This document shows positions 34,511-47,851 of a stretch of 64,000 bases of DNA, piece by piece. The notes below the pieces were generated by a model. It worked only from the letters and a program-made list of their open reading frames with translations. It did not search any database and was not told the DNA's origin. Both the position numbers and the translations under genes were made by a program. Source of the DNA: Ailanthus altissimus (lineage: Eukaryota; Streptophyta; Magnoliopsida; Sapindales; Simaroubaceae); assembly GCA_946807835.1 (NCBI GenBank), contig CAMPEX010000001.1, positions 1,441,001 to 1,505,000 on the forward strand. Reading direction: 5' to 3'. The first letter of the stretch is position 1; every line of letters starts with the position of its first letter.

Positions 34511-34638
34511 TGCCACGAACCATTTTTAAAATTGTACAGTCGTAGACACGTTGCTCAATAAGTAGCGGAGAAAAACCACATAAAGAAAGATGAGAGATAC
34601 GTACATAAAGTGTTTGAGAAAATACTCTCTATTATAAG
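34511..34638 (-). repeat. Gy3 5' LTR, 3' 128 bp only
   Basis: Aligns with the Gy3 3' LTR from 26757 to about 26882 (acaaagaaag and tttgagaaaatac blocks), then homology stops at ctattataag. The rest of the 5' LTR is deleted. Confidence 0.8.
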
Positions 34639-34770
34639 CTTATGTGTGTGTATAGACGGACTCCGAAGCCCTGAATCTCATATCTCTACCTAAAGGTGGG
34701 AGGATATCGTTTAATGGTTTAAAAACTACTTATATTTTGTAAATATAACTCATAGAACCATATCTCATAC

Positions 34771-36953
34771 TGTTGACGTATTTTAGGGTGTATGCATATG
34801 ATTGTGTACATATTAAAAAAATAAAATTATGCATCATATACATGAATTTGGCAGTGGAATTTATCAAGTAATCAATATATACACATGTAGTTTAATTCTT
34901 AACAATTTAAGAATACAGAAACATACCTTTGAAGACCTCCGATGAAGATTTCCAATTTCGAATATCCTTACTCTAAGTTTAAGCTCACCTTGAAGTGCAC
35001 TCTTGTCCAATTCTAGTTCACAACAATCCGGTGGGATTGTGAAGCTAGAATAGCAGCAGTATGATCTCCAGCAACAAGGTTTTGATTCTAGAAAGAAAAA
35101 TATAAAGGATTTATTTTCTTTCTCCTTTGGTTTTTCTCACAAGTCTTTGTACTTTGAAAAACTCTCTCAAAACCAACTCTTTTTTTTCTCTCTCAACCCT
35201 TGCACGAATTTTCATTTACTCTCATGTTAACACAATTGAAACTCAACTATTTTAGTGGTTACAACAACTTCACAAGTGCTCCACCAAAATTAGATTAAGT
35301 GACCAACTACCAAAATCATTTTTGGTGGCCATTTTAATGGTCTAATAAAATTAACCATTAATTACAAAATGGTGCTCCACTAAATTTAGTTTATGTTTCT
35401 CAAATTAGGTATGTCTTCTATTTAGGAATAAAATAATAAATAAATAAAATCATATTTTATTTATTTAAATAACATTTATTTAATTATTTAAAAACTATTT
35501 GAATAATTAATATTTACCTTATTTGATTTTACTAACATGGTAAATGGTTGAATTCATGGTAAAACAATTCATACAATAAAATTGTTCCACTTGTTAATAT
35601 CTAATTAGTTAACAACTCTTGTCAACTAATTAAATAATATACTTAACATTTAAGTTTAAACAAGTGCACAACCCGAAGAACCCCGAAACATATTTTCGGT
35701 TTGCTGGAATTTCTAGGATGGAACTGTTCAATCCATTATGCTGCCCCAGTGCACAACGAGTACACTTCATATTGTGAGACTCTCTAGGTCCACGCCCGAA
35801 TTGTCATATAGAACTCCTCCATACGTTCGTGAACGATGCCCCACACACACGTTACAGATATTACAAAGCGGCGCGTTAGACCATACAAGTTGAAGTTATA
35901 ACATATTCATATAATCCCTCCATCATTTATATCAGAGTGGAGCAGAGATATAGATCAACACCGTCAAATCTCCATATGCCCGACTGAAAGCTTATCTCTT
36001 GAATTGTATTTCAATAAATAATATTCCTAAACACTTTTGTAATATTATTTATCCCTAGGGTTAAACTCTTTTCCCAGGAATTATTGCTTATGGCCATAAG
36101 ACTTTCTGAAATACAATCTATAGAGTATTAGGATATAATACTCACCCAAATGAGCTAATGGATCCCATATCTATGCACACCGGACTCCATGAGCATCGGA
36201 CCATACCCAGCAACACCCAGTGGTCAGACCATGAAAGGTTTCTGACATGTGTGGAACCAAAGTATGGTGGATCACTCACAAGCCCACCGTGGCACTCAGG
36301 TCAAAGGACTACGAATACTACTCAACTCGAAAGATCCTCCATTGACGGCTTTATGGGATGTCTATTGGAGATCTTTGTGAGTCTGTTTAGTATTCAGTCC
36401 TTACTGAATACCTGTATCTCTATACGAGCTTTCACAAAACTCATAGTTTGCTAAGAATAACCATCTGTACCATCCAGATATAGACATACACCAATCTATA
36501 TATTTGTTAAGGTATTCACTGACAGACCTGCATCAGTGAAGATAGATCAGGAACATAATATTTGAGAACATATTTGCATAATGACATTTTCTAGCACTAT
36601 TTGCAACTCTTTGCAACTCTTTGCAATTATGTCATTACTAATACATTCTTAGGTCTTTGTCCCATTTCAGACAAGACTCTAACTCTTTAGATATCGCTGA
36701 CTCTTATAACCTGGTAACTCTTATCAGTGCCAACTCTTAGCATTTATAACTCTCACCGTTGTTAATTCTTAGCACTGATCTAAACTCATTTAGACCAGAT
36801 CTGAACTCTTTCAGATCGTACAATGTCTGAAACGTTACAAGCATCTTACCATATATAAATATAATTAGTGATTTATTGAAATAACAACACTAGTATAAAT
36901 ATTAAACAAATATTCATACATAATGGGATGGCATGTAAGCACAAATCCCAACA
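34771..36953 (-). repeat. Solo LTR F2 (F family)
   Basis: 2,183 bp, minus orientation: starts TGTTGGGATTTGTGC (36953) and ends TACGTCAACA (34771). Perfect 5-bp target duplication catac at 34766-34770 and 36954-36958. No internal region, so it is a solo LTR or an LTR-only derivative. An antisense frame, 36158-36454, is shared with F3 (see findings). Confidence 0.9.
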
Positions 36954-37029
36954 CATACTTTATACTTTAATCTCATAAATCCTCTAAATATACTACTGCT
37001 GATATCTATAATATTACTTATAAATATTT

Positions 37030-38934
37030 TGTTAACGTATTTTATGGTGCATGCATGTGATTGTGTACATATTAAAAATTTTCAAATGTATGTTCAACAT
37101 ACATTACACAGCGGAATAAAACAACATATTCAACATATACATACTACAACTGAATAAAAAATAGTACTAGAATAGAATACATACCCTTGTAGATGATTCG
37201 GTGAAGATTGTTGAACTTTGAAACTTGTTAAGCTCACAATGAAGTCCACCCTTTGAACAATTCTAGACTCCAACAACTGGTGGGATTGGAGCAGCTAGAA
37301 TAGTAACTTTTTGATCTTAATTTCGTACAAGAATCAAAGAAACAACTCAACACTTTAGTTGTTTTAGCATCAAAATGCATAAAATGTGTTTTAGGGGACT
37401 TAAATGCAACATTTTGAAAGTTGCATTTTCTTTATTTATTTTTGCACAAATTTGAATTCTAAATTCACTTACTCACAAGTGAAACTCATTTTTTTTGTTA
37501 TAAAAAGTCTAAACTTCTTAAATGGCCACATGTCCTTCATTAAGACATGTGTTGCCATACAATACAACGCATGAATGACAAATGTCACTTATGTTATCCA
37601 TGCAAACACTTTGCATGGATGCCATTTGTTATATGTATGTCTAAGCATGCTTCTATTTGTCACACAAATGGTCATGCATGGATACCATGTGTTTATTTGC
37701 AGTTTTCCATCCAATAAGGACCTATTTACAATTTATAAAGTATAGTTCTCACTTTTCAAATAGGTCCTAAAATGTATCCTACTTTTTGAAACCTTCCCGG
37801 ATCGATCCGTACGATCCATCTCGTTACCCTCGTGCTCAACGAGTACACTTCATATTGTGAGACTATCTAGGTTTACCTTCGTTTGTCTTACAAAACACTT
37901 TTGCAAGTCTATGAACAATGCCCCCTACACACATTATGGATATTACAGAATGGAGCATTGAACCATACAAGTTGAGGTCAACCATATCCGTATAATTCCT
38001 CCGTCATTTATATCCTAGAGGAGCAGAGATATAGATTATGACTGTCAAATCTCTATATGCTCATCCGTGAACTTATCTCCAGATATATATTTTTGTAAAC
38101 AATATCCGTAAAAAACTTTACGATATTATTTGACCCTAATGGAAAACTCTTTTTTCAGGGTTAACGTTTATGGTCATAAGACTTTTTGAAATACGTTCAT
38201 AGAGCATCTGGATATATAACTCACCCATATAAGCTAATGGATCCTAAATCTATGCACACTGAACACTATAAGCATCGGACTATACCCAGCGACACCCAGC
38301 GATCAGACCATGAAAGGTCTCTGACATGCGTGGAATCAAAGTATAATGGATCACTCACAAGCCCACCATGGAGCTCAGGTAAAAGGATCACAGATACTAC
38401 TCAACTTGAGAAGATCCTTCATTAAGGGTTTCATGGGATGTCTATTGGAAGTTCTTGTGAGTCTGTTCAGTATCCAATCCTTACTAAATACGTACGTGCC
38501 CATATAGACTTCCACTAAGCCCATGGTCTGCTAAAACTAATCATCTAGACAATCCAGATATAGACATACACTGATCCAAAAGGAATACCGATCAACTTGT
38601 GTTAATAACCATGGATTAGGAACAATATTTTCGAGAACATATTGCGCAATGACATTTCTTCGTACCATTTGCAAATTCTTTGCAACTACGTTATTACTAT
38701 AATATTCTCGAATCTTTATCTCTATTTCACACAAAGTTCTAACTCTTTAGAATTGCTAACTCTTAATATTTACCTAAACTCTTTTAGATCTATAATGTCT
38801 GAAAAGTTACAAGCTTCTTACCATATAAGTAATAATAATTGGCGAATAAAAGAAATGTTTATTATATAAATATTAAATAAATAAATAAACATTCATACAA
38901 AAACTTAAATGGCATGTAAGCACTATTCCTAACA
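37030..38934 (-). repeat. Solo LTR F3 (F family)
   Basis: 1,905 bp, minus orientation: starts TGTTAGGAATAGTGC (38934) and ends TACGTTAACA (37030). Perfect 5-bp target duplication tattt at 37025-37029 and 38935-38939. It lies only 71 bp from the F2 duplication, in the same orientation. Confidence 0.9.
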
Positions 38935-38939
38935 TATTT

Positions 38940-40679
38940 GAGGTGTAAAATGATAATGCATATGATTTTACTATAACGTAGAATAAAAACTTAATTTAAA
39001 TATAGCAAAATCCAAAAAAATTAATTTAATAAATAAAAAACATCGTTCAACTCTAAACTATACTCATTATGCTTAAAAATAAACTCATCATGCTTCTATA
39101 AATTTTATAAAAATATGCATAATAAAACTCTTAAATATATTAAATAAACTATATATACATGTATATATAAAAATCCACTTATAAAAAGACAATGATGCTA
39201 ATCGAAAATGCGTTATCAGAACACGTCAGATACGAGAACTCTTCTAAATAAGACCAAGTACATAATTATTTACAGGAATAGAAACTAATACTCAATTTGA
39301 TATTTCTAAACAAAAATTTATCAAACAAAGTAGTAACGCAATGAATTATACAAATATCAACTCATGGAATCGATGCGAACTTTGAAGTACAGGGTCCAAG
39401 TCATTCCGTCTATCTCATACAGGTTTTAAAATGAGAAAATTAATAAATTAGGCTAATAATATAGTGAAATTCTAAATTAGCCCTAAATCAAAGGGTTAGA
39501 GTTTTTTCGAAACCCAAATTCTCTCTTTTCATGAAAGCCAACACCTCAACATATATGTATATATATATATAAGTGAAAACATTAAATTAGAGTAGTGATC
39601 TTACTCCCAAATACTTAACATATTTTCTTACACTAACTTCTCTCTAAAATCTCAAGCACTAATCTTTCTCTCAAATTGGAAAAGATCCAACATTCTAGGG
39701 TTCCAAAAATCTCTAAAACATCACCCAAAATCCATTGTACTAAAATAATTCATAATTTTTCTCAAAAAAAAAAAAGAAGAGTTTCCATGAAATTTTACAT
39801 TAAACAATTTGATCGCCTCCCCACTTTGTTTCTCAACTCTGCTTGTTTGAAGCCTCCTCTTTCAAATTTTCATTCTTTTATTTTGTTTCCTTTATTTAAC
39901 ACATTTTCTTATTGTTTTAAAAAAAATGTGTGGGGCTTGGTTTAAAGGCTTTAAGAAAAGACTTTTATTTTCTTTTGGGCCTTAGAAAATTATAACAGCC
40001 TATTTTAATCTCTTTCTCAAAAGACTATCAAGGAATACAATGAATAAAGAGCTCTCAAATGATCTATTAGTATTTTTTTCATTCACTCAGAACTCAAGCA
40101 CTTCCTATGACACTCTCTTGCACGCTTATAGCACAAAGCTCTCTAGCTCTCTCTGGTTTCTCTCTTAGGACTTCTCTTTAATGCTTAATAAAAATTCTAG
40201 GGGATTACAATCGTTTATATAGTGTACAAATTGTTCTTAGAAAATCTTAAACTTAGTTAGAGTAAGAGTGCATACATATATAGGAGTGCAAATCTCACTC
40301 AAAGAAGTTAATCCGAGCTAAAAACAAAATTTTTTTAAATTTATATGGTAATGTTGCAAAGCCAGGGCTACAACATTACTCCCTAGAGGTGGTTCCTCTA
40401 TACCAACTCTCTATTTTGCTCCTTTAGACATCCATACTCAATTTTGTGTTAACTCTTTATTGGTTTTCAACTCAACATCATGCTCAAATATAATTTTAAA
40501 TCACTAATTTCAATAATGATAAACATTCCTTCCAAAAGGAATCAAAGTCTACCTATAAGAACATATCGATTTTTCTAAACATAATCGAAAGTATAACGTG
40601 GTGACGAAATTCCTTCCAAAAAAAATTAAAGACAACTATAACGATGATACATTCTTTTAGGGACCTAAAAAGCAATTAT
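38940..40679. other. AT-rich non-coding interval, possible LTR remnant at 39960-40390
   Basis: Host sequence of F2/F3 and beyond. It includes a TA microsatellite (about 39551-39573) and gtttc/ctaaatc blocks that look like a decayed LTR. At 40370-40390 the minus strand reads CTAGGGAGTAATGTTGTAGCC, like a purine tract followed by an LTR start, but no matching partner was found. No gene seen. Confidence 0.35.
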
Positions 40680-41082
40680 TGTTAAACTAGCTTAAAATGA
40701 TCTAAACATGCTCGAAGTAATTTTATAAGCATATAGTTCAATGCGAAATTAAAAAAATAGATTAAACATACCTCCTACTATTGAAGTCATTTTTCAACAA
40801 TTTGGAGAGATGATTAAGATCTTCTAAACTTTTTCAATCTCCACTAATGGCATATGTGTGTCTTGAATAAGATTGAATGATTTAGGAACCTAACCAAGTA
40901 TTATATTTATAGGCATTTTTTCATTAAAAAATGCCACCCCATGTTCATGAATATGAGTTAGTTATTTTACACCTAATGAACATTATCGTTGAACAATAAA
41001 GGATAATAAAGGTTAGTGGGAATGATAAATGATGTTGGCCATAATGTGTTTATGTCTAATATTAGGTATTACACCTAATACA
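40680..41082 (-). repeat. Co2 3' LTR
   Basis: Minus start TGTATTAGGTG (41082), end CTAGTTTAACA (40680), 403 bp. It aligns with 46592-46985 (ctaaacatgc, caacaattt.gagagatgattaag, ctttttcaatctccact). The outer flank is attat (40675-40679). Confidence 0.9.
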
Positions 41083-41100
41083 CTTATCATTCTTCCATTT
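41083..41100 (-). other. Co2 polypurine tract candidate
   Basis: Minus-strand AAATGGAAGAATGATAAG abuts the 3' LTR start. Purine-rich but impure, consistent with decay. Confidence 0.5.
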
Positions 41101-41379
41101 GGCCAATATATTACATCATTCACCATAATAGGAAACAAAATACACGGATCATGGCGATATGTCCTCTAAAAATGAGTATTATCTACCATGTATCACAATG
41201 CATTATGTTTCTTAATACTTGCCCATATTACTTAATGAATAAATTATATGTTTATTCTAAGTCAAAACTTAATGGTATTTCTTAAATGAATGTGTATACA
41301 ATTAATAATCAAATATGAGAAAATATCATAACTTAAATAAAGTTTCATAATATGTGTATTATGACAAAAATTATATAAA

Positions 41380-44300
41380 GAAACTAAGTCCCATATTTTC
41401 TACATGATCCTTGAACTTAAATAGTGGCATACCTTTTGTCAAGGGATCAACTATCATCAATTCAGTGCTAACATGTTTAATGACCACTGCTTTATCTTTA
41501 ACACGTTCCCTTATAGCTCAATACTTGATGTCGATGTGTTTACTTTAACTACCACATTTATTATTTTGAGTCATAAAAACTGCAGCTGAATTGTCACAAT
41601 ATATCTTCAATGGTCTAGAAATTGAATCCACAATTCTAAGCCTAGATATGAAACTCTCCATTCATACAACATGTGAGGTAGCCTTAAAATAAGATACGAA
41701 CTCAGCTTTTATAGTGGGAGTGGTAGTCACTGCTTTGCACTCCTCCAAGATACAGCTCCACCGGCCAACATAAAAATTTATCCTGATGTTAATTTTCAAG
41801 AATCAACACAACCAGCAAAATCTGCATCAGAGTAGCCAATCACCTCCAGATTCTCAGTTTGTCTATACATAAGCATGTAATTCTTTGTCTCTTGAAGGTA
41901 TCTCATTACCGTCTTTACAGCTTTCCAGTGGTCAAGACCTGGATTACTCTAATATCTTTCTAATATTCCAACTGCAAATGCAATGTCAAGTCTTGTACGG
42001 ATTTGAGCATACATTAAACTTCTGCCAGCAGAAGCATATGGAATAGTTTTCATTTGTTCCTTTTCAAGATCATTTTTCGAGCACTGGTTCAAATTGAACT
42101 TGTCACCTTTCATAATGAAAGCTATACTTGGTGAACAATCTTTCATCAAAAATCTCTCCAAAACTTTGTTAATATTGGTTTCTTGAGACAAACCCAAAGT
42201 ATTTCGTAATTTGTCCTTATATATCTTAATGCCAATGGCATAAGACGCATCACCCATATCTTTCATATGAAAATTTTTAGAGAGAAATTATTTCACCTCA
42301 TGTAGCAAACCCTTATCATTCGCTGCAAGTAAAATATCATCTATATATAGAATAAGAAAATAAATTTTACTCCCACTGACCTTCTGGTATATACATTGAT
42401 CCATGATATTTTATACAAAACCAAATGAAGAGATAACATCATGAAATTTTAAATACCATTGACGAAAGACTTGTTTCAATCCAAATATGGACTTGTTTAG
42501 CTTGCACACCAAATGCTCACTATTATTAGAGGAAAATCCATCTGGTTGTTTCATGTAAACCTCTTTCTCTAGATTTCCATTGAGAAAACCTGTTTTTATA
42601 TCCATTTGTTGCAACTATAAGTTAAAAGGAGAAAGTAATGCTATAATAATTTGAAAAGAATCTTTCTTAGATGCAGAAGAGAAAGTCTCCTTATAGTCAA
42701 TTCTTTCTTTTTGAGTAAATTTTTTAGCAATAAGTCTTGCTTTAAATCTCTCGATGTTGCCCAATGAGTCTTTTTTTTTGTTTTAAAGACCTGTTTATAT
42801 CCTATGACTTTTGCACCATCAGGCAACTCAATAAGATCTCAAACTCTGTTAGATGCCATAGAATGCATCTATTTTTTCATTCCATTGAACCATAAATTTG
42901 ATTCTTTGTAACTCATTGCTTGTGAAAATATTTCAGAATCATTTTTGGCTCTAATATTATAATTTGATTCTTATAGATATACAATATAATCACTAGGAAT
43001 TGCTGATTTTCTTATTCTAGTAGATATCCTTAACATTGTACCAATATTTTTGAGGAATATGTTGTTCAACTGGTTGTTCAACAACTTCTTGAAATTTTTG
43101 AACAACCTGATCTGTTGGATTGTTATCAGCGGTAGTTTGTAGATCTTTAATGATTGGTTGTACAACATCTGGTTGAACTTGAAGAGTGCTGTTAATAATA
43201 ATCAATCTATCACTTAAGATGGAAGGTTGAGGATTAATATGATATTTTTCAAAAATAATGTTCTGAGATTGATTGCTCCCATTGATCAAGTCATTTTCAA
43301 GAAACTTTTTATTTCTTGATTCTATGATCCTAGTAATATGAGATAAACAATAGAATCAATAACCTTTGGACCTTTCAGCATATCCAATGAAATACCCACT
43401 AATGGTCCTTGGGTTCAGTTTCTTTTCTTATGGGTTATAAACTCTTACTTCAGATAGACATCCCTAGATACGTATATGTCACAAACTCGGTTTCCAACCT
43501 TTTCATAATTCGAATGGCGTCTTTTAGATAATCTTGGTTGAAACTTGGTTCAATATATACATTGTCATTTTAAGAGCATCAGTCTAAAAGTGTTTAAGAA
43601 GTTTGGAGCTATTAAGCATACTCCGCACTATATACATTAATGTTTGATTTCTTCTTTTTGCTACACCATTTTGGTCAGATGAACCAGACATTGTGTAATG
43701 GGTAACTATCCCATGTTTTTAAAGAAATTTCATAAATGGACTAGGTGCTTTTCCATCTTCAATATATCTACCATAATATTCTCCACTTCTATCTGTTCTC
43801 ACGATTTTAATTTGTCTTCCACATTATTTCTCTACTTTAGTTTTAATTTTTTTTAAATCATCTAGTGCCTCATTCTCATTATGAAGCAAGTAGAGATACA
43901 TGTATCATGAGTAATCATCTATAAAAGAGATGAAGTATTTCGGACCATACAAGTCTATGTCACAAATATCTGAATGTATGATCTTTAATATGTTTGTACT
44001 CTTCTTGGCCCTTTTCTTGGACTTGTTAGTCTACTTTTCTTTAATTCAGTCTATACAAGTATCAAAATCAGTAAAATTTAAAGTACTAAGTACTCCATCA
44101 TTTACTAATCTTTTAATCATTTTAACGGAGATATATCCCAATCTCTGGTGCCATAACATATAGGAACCTTTATTTATAACACATCGTTTAGTATCAGTGT
44201 GAACATGTATAGTATTGTAAGTAGTATTATCTTATAAATTAATGGAGAAGAGACTATTAGACAATGTACCATTCCCAACATAATTAGATTTATAAAATAA

Positions 44301-45408
44301 ATTGAAAGATGTTTTTGAAAAGTTAAAGGAATAACCCAAAAGTACAAGTCTTGAAACTAAAATTAAATTCCTAGAAAAACTAAGAATATAGAAAGTCTTT
44401 CAAATTTAAAATTAAACCACTACTTAAAATTAAACCACATGTTCTAATAGCTTCCACATGTGAATGCATCTTGTTTTCAAAATAGATATACTATTCACTG
44501 CCCATTAGCTTCTATAGATTTTGCATACCATGTAAGGTATTTGAAATATGAATTATAGAACTAGAATCAATCCACTATGTGTTATATATAACATCAACCA
44601 TATTAGATTGATAACAAACAAATGAGATTGGATTACCTTTCTTCTCAAGCCATTTCTGAAACTTGAGGCAATCTTTCTTCATGTATCCTTTCTTTTTGCA
44701 GAAGAAGCACTTGAATTCCTTTTTTATTTCAGTTTGGGGAGGAACTTTATTTTTCCCTTTCTGTTTGGCTTGTTTCTAGTTATTTCCTTGTGTTGCAATT
44801 AACGCACTTTCACCTAATTTCATTATTAGTCTCCCTTTTTCTTGAACACACATGGTCATTTATTGACCATTTATCCTTATGCGTGTTGTAAGATATTTTG
44901 AAGGGTTCGTATTGTAGTGGAAGGATGTTCAATATATAGTGCACCAAAAAAGAATTAGACATCTCAACCTCAAGTTTTTTAATTGAGCCGCAATGTCCTT
45001 CATTTGCATGATTTGCTCACGTACACCTCTTACACTGGTGAGCCTTAAGGATGAAAACTTCATAATTAGGGTGCTGGTAAGTGCTTTAACTGAAGTCTCA
45101 AATTCTTCATCAATAGTATTTAGTAAAGCTCGAACATTGTTATGTTGATCGACTAAATCACAAATACTAGCAGAGATCTTAGTTTTTATAAACATTACAT
45201 TGAGTCAATTAGATCGCTCTCATCGTTCATAAAGAGCAATTTCTTCTCTAGTGCTAGTAGTAGTAATAGATGGTTCATCTTTCCTAATAGCATAATCAAC
45301 ATCCATCCACCATAAATGGAGAAGAATTCTCTCTTTTCAAATTTTATAATTATCACCCTTAAGTTCGAGAATATTACACTTAATATCAAAGGAATTCACA
45401 GTTTGCAT
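41380..45408 (-). pseudogene. Co2 gag-pol polyprotein, broken
   Basis: Starts at ATG 45408 (MQTVNSFDIKCNILELKGDN, then YKIWKERILLHLWWMDVDYA), typical copia gag; then MKFSSLRLTSVRGVREQIMQ. The zinc knuckle near 44665-44710 reads CFFCKKKGYMKKDC (His to Tyr). Integrase has VRTDRSGEYYGRY, but the catalytic Glu of NGVAERRN is Lys (43656-43658). RT: QMDIKTGFLNGNLEKEVYMK, SIFGLKQVFRQWYLKF, and an intact box YIDDILLA (42336-42347). RNase H: GYSDADFAGCVDS, YCDNSAAVFMTQN, DPLTKGMP near 41430. There are stops and shifts between these blocks. Confidence 0.9.
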
Positions 45409-46576
45409 AACTGCATGAAAATTAAACAAACGTGCTTATAATTAAATATTGAGACTAATAAACATATATCATGTTTTACCAATGTGAATCATTTTATAAA
45501 AATTATGAATCTAGTAACATAAAACTTATCTGTGGAATAAACTTCTAATTCAATTAGATCTATTTATCTTTGTGATAAAAATTATCAAATTATGTTCCAT
45601 TTCCAAATTCCTGTGGGAAAATTAGGAAATATAAATTGATATTCATCCTAATTAATCATAAAAATGTAATAAAAAATTTTGTGAGATAAAATCTACTACA
45701 CTAAATATGATTAATCACAATTAATGTCATTTTCTATGTGTGATCCAAAATATATAATTTTGCATAAATAAGGATGCTGTGGCTACTCTCTAATTAATTA
45801 AAATTGTATGGATCACTAGACATTTATTCAAAATTGTTCATATAAAATAAATGCAAGAATAAGCTTAATTCATAAATTGATCTTTACAAAATGCCAAATT
45901 TATGAATTATTCATACAAAATTTACATGCATCAATACATAACTAGAATGATACTTACAAAATTAAATATGAAAGTAATACATAAGGACACTAAAATTGAG
46001 TAATATAGGAGTTATTTACACATTTTATAAAACTTTATAGTTAAACTGTAATTATACTTAAATTTTTAGAGTTTGACCTAATATATTCAAGTTTATTAAG
46101 TCTGCATGTAAAACTATTAAAATATTATGCTCAAAATGTAATGATAGAAACTTTTGGGAACTAATTGCTATTGACCAAATCTATAGGGGTATATTAGCAA
46201 ATACTATATATTGTAGGGGTTAAATTGTAATTAATAAATTCTTTAGGGCCAAATAGAAATTATGTAATACTTTAGGGTTATATTATAAATATTTATAAGT
46301 TTTAGGGTCAAAATATAATTTATAAAAGATAGAGGAGTTGAGTAAAAATAATCAATCATCTTCAACTTTGACCCGTTTCAGTATTTTGATCATATCTCAT
46401 TCATTTTAGCTTCGACGTTTCAAATTGCAAAATGTTCAAAATTTAATTTTTTTTAATGATTTATAATATTATTTTACTTCATATAACGTCAAAATAATAA
46501 TTTTTGATTAAAATAAAATTTGGCCATAACTTTTAAATTTTTTAGATTGCATATCATTCAAAGCAAAGGCAATTAT
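45409..46576 (-). other. Co2 5' untranslated leader
   Basis: About 1.2 kb of AT-rich sequence between PBS and gag with no frame. It is long for a copia leader but similar to Co3's 1.4 kb, so it is probably a family trait. Confidence 0.6.
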
Positions 46577-46589
46577 GATTCTGATACCA
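46577..46589 (-). other. Co2 primer binding site
   Basis: Minus-strand TGGTATCAGAATC, two bases from the LTR end; one or two changes from the canonical initiator Met tRNA match. Confidence 0.85.
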
Positions 46590-46591
46590 AC

Positions 46592-46985
46592 TGTTAGAAT
46601 AGTTTAAGGTAATCTAAACATGCATGAAGCAATTTTATAAGCATATAGATCAATACAAAATTTAAAAAATAAATTAGACACATCTTCTGTCATTGAAGTT
46701 GTTTTTCAACAATTTAGAGAGATGATTAAGTTCTTCTAAACCTTTTCAATCTCCACTGATGACAATGTATGTCTTGAACAAGATTGAATAATTTAAGGAC
46801 TCAACTAAGTATTCTATTTATAAGTATTTTTTTATAAAAAAATATCACCCCGTATTTATAAATATAGGTTAATTATTTTAAATTTAATGAATATTATCTT
46901 TAAATAATAAAGATCCATGAGAATAATAAAAAAATATTAATCATAATATATTTATGTTTAATATTAAGTATTGCACTTATTAATT
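46592..46985 (-). repeat. Co2 5' LTR
   Basis: Minus end ...CTATTCTAACA at 46592. The upstream boundary is blurred by decay near 46985. Differences from the 3' LTR are many and transition-rich, implying an old insertion. Confidence 0.85.
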
Positions 46986-47395
46986 TATATCTAAATAGGT
47001 TGTATGTAAAAATTTGTAAAAGAGATCATAATAATTTCCAAATGATGAAAGGACGAAGCAGTTCCACAAAGAAGATTCACGAGGAAGGAAAGAGTATACA
47101 TCCAAAACGCATTATGACAAACAAGTTGAACTAATACTGTACAGTCTTCCTTCCAAAACGTAACCTGGTATGCTCAAATGACAAAATAGAAGTAAGAAAA
47201 TTGTTATTTTCTCTATTTTTTTTAAAAAGATCAAAAGGAAGGATAAAGAAAGTATTAGTGAATGACGATTATAATAAAATAGTAGAAAATAAATCCAAGT
47301 CAGGTTTATAGTTTATCAAATTCAAAATCTATCTAAATTGAAAGAAAGAGCGAGCAACATCTATTATGAGCAAACAGAGGAAAGATCATTCTTTG
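46986..47395. other. Spacer between Co2 and the coiled-coil gene 3' end
   Basis: No coding potential. If the minus-strand gene ending at 47396 was real, its 3' UTR would lie here. Confidence 0.4.
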
Positions 47396-47457
47396 TCAAA
47401 CGAAGAGTTGGTCAGTAAGGTCAACAATATCAAGGTCAGTATTTGAGGTGCTTTCAC

Positions 47458-47849
47458 TGTTAAATATTATATATTAAAATGAATTTACATATATTAATTA
47501 TTTATTTTATTATTAAATTTTTAAGACATTACATATAGCGTGAGTTTTAATGTGTAGAGACTTAATTATTTTATATTATTTTATGATGTATTAAAATAAA
47601 ATAAAATATTATAAATAATAAATTGAAATATCCAGTCTAAACTCTAACGTATTATTCATTCACATTCCATCAGTAAGTGACGACAGTTTTTTTTTTTATA
47701 AAAAAAAAGTTTAAATGTAAAAAATATCAACACCAATTTTTTTGAGTCTCTATAAATTTAGGTACGTTTTTTATTTTATTCTTCTTGATGATTTAACATG
47801 AGATCCTGATTATAGTGATTTTTTCACCAATTAAATTTTTTATTCAATA
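47458..47849 (+). repeat. Co3 5' LTR
   Basis: Starts TGTTAAATATT, ends TATTCAATA (the CA end mutated to TA). It aligns with 53811-54250 over its length (ttttaatgtgtagaga, ccagtctaaac, aacgtattattcatt); it is about 50 bp shorter, mainly from small deletions. Confidence 0.9.
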
Positions 47850-47851
47850 AA

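Larger units (their letters stand above)
26755..34638 (-). mobile_element. Gy3: internally deleted Ty3/gypsy chromovirus (Gy2 family) with nested LTRs
   Basis: Minus-strand element with 5' LTR remnant (34511-34638), PBS, gag, zinc knuckle, [solo LTR C], [solo LTR F1 holding B], protease end, a large internal deletion, the integrase C-terminus and 3' LTR (26755-27222). All coding parts align with Gy2 or its family pattern. RT, RNase H and the integrase core are gone. Confidence 0.85.
40680..46985 (-). mobile_element. Co2: full-length decayed Ty1/copia
   Basis: Both LTRs (40680-41082 and 46592 to about 46985), PBS and a single gag-pol pseudogene are present on the minus strand. Length about 6.3 kb. 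gag and pol resemble Co3, but LTR sequences differ. It retains an intact RT catalytic box despite many stops. Confidence 0.9.

Noticed and set aside
391..34638. Endogenous pararetrovirus origin for the gypsy-like RT pieces
   Set aside because: Integrase, LTRs, PBS and target duplications accompany the RTs, and gag and chromodomain match chromoviruses. No movement-protein-like reading was seen.
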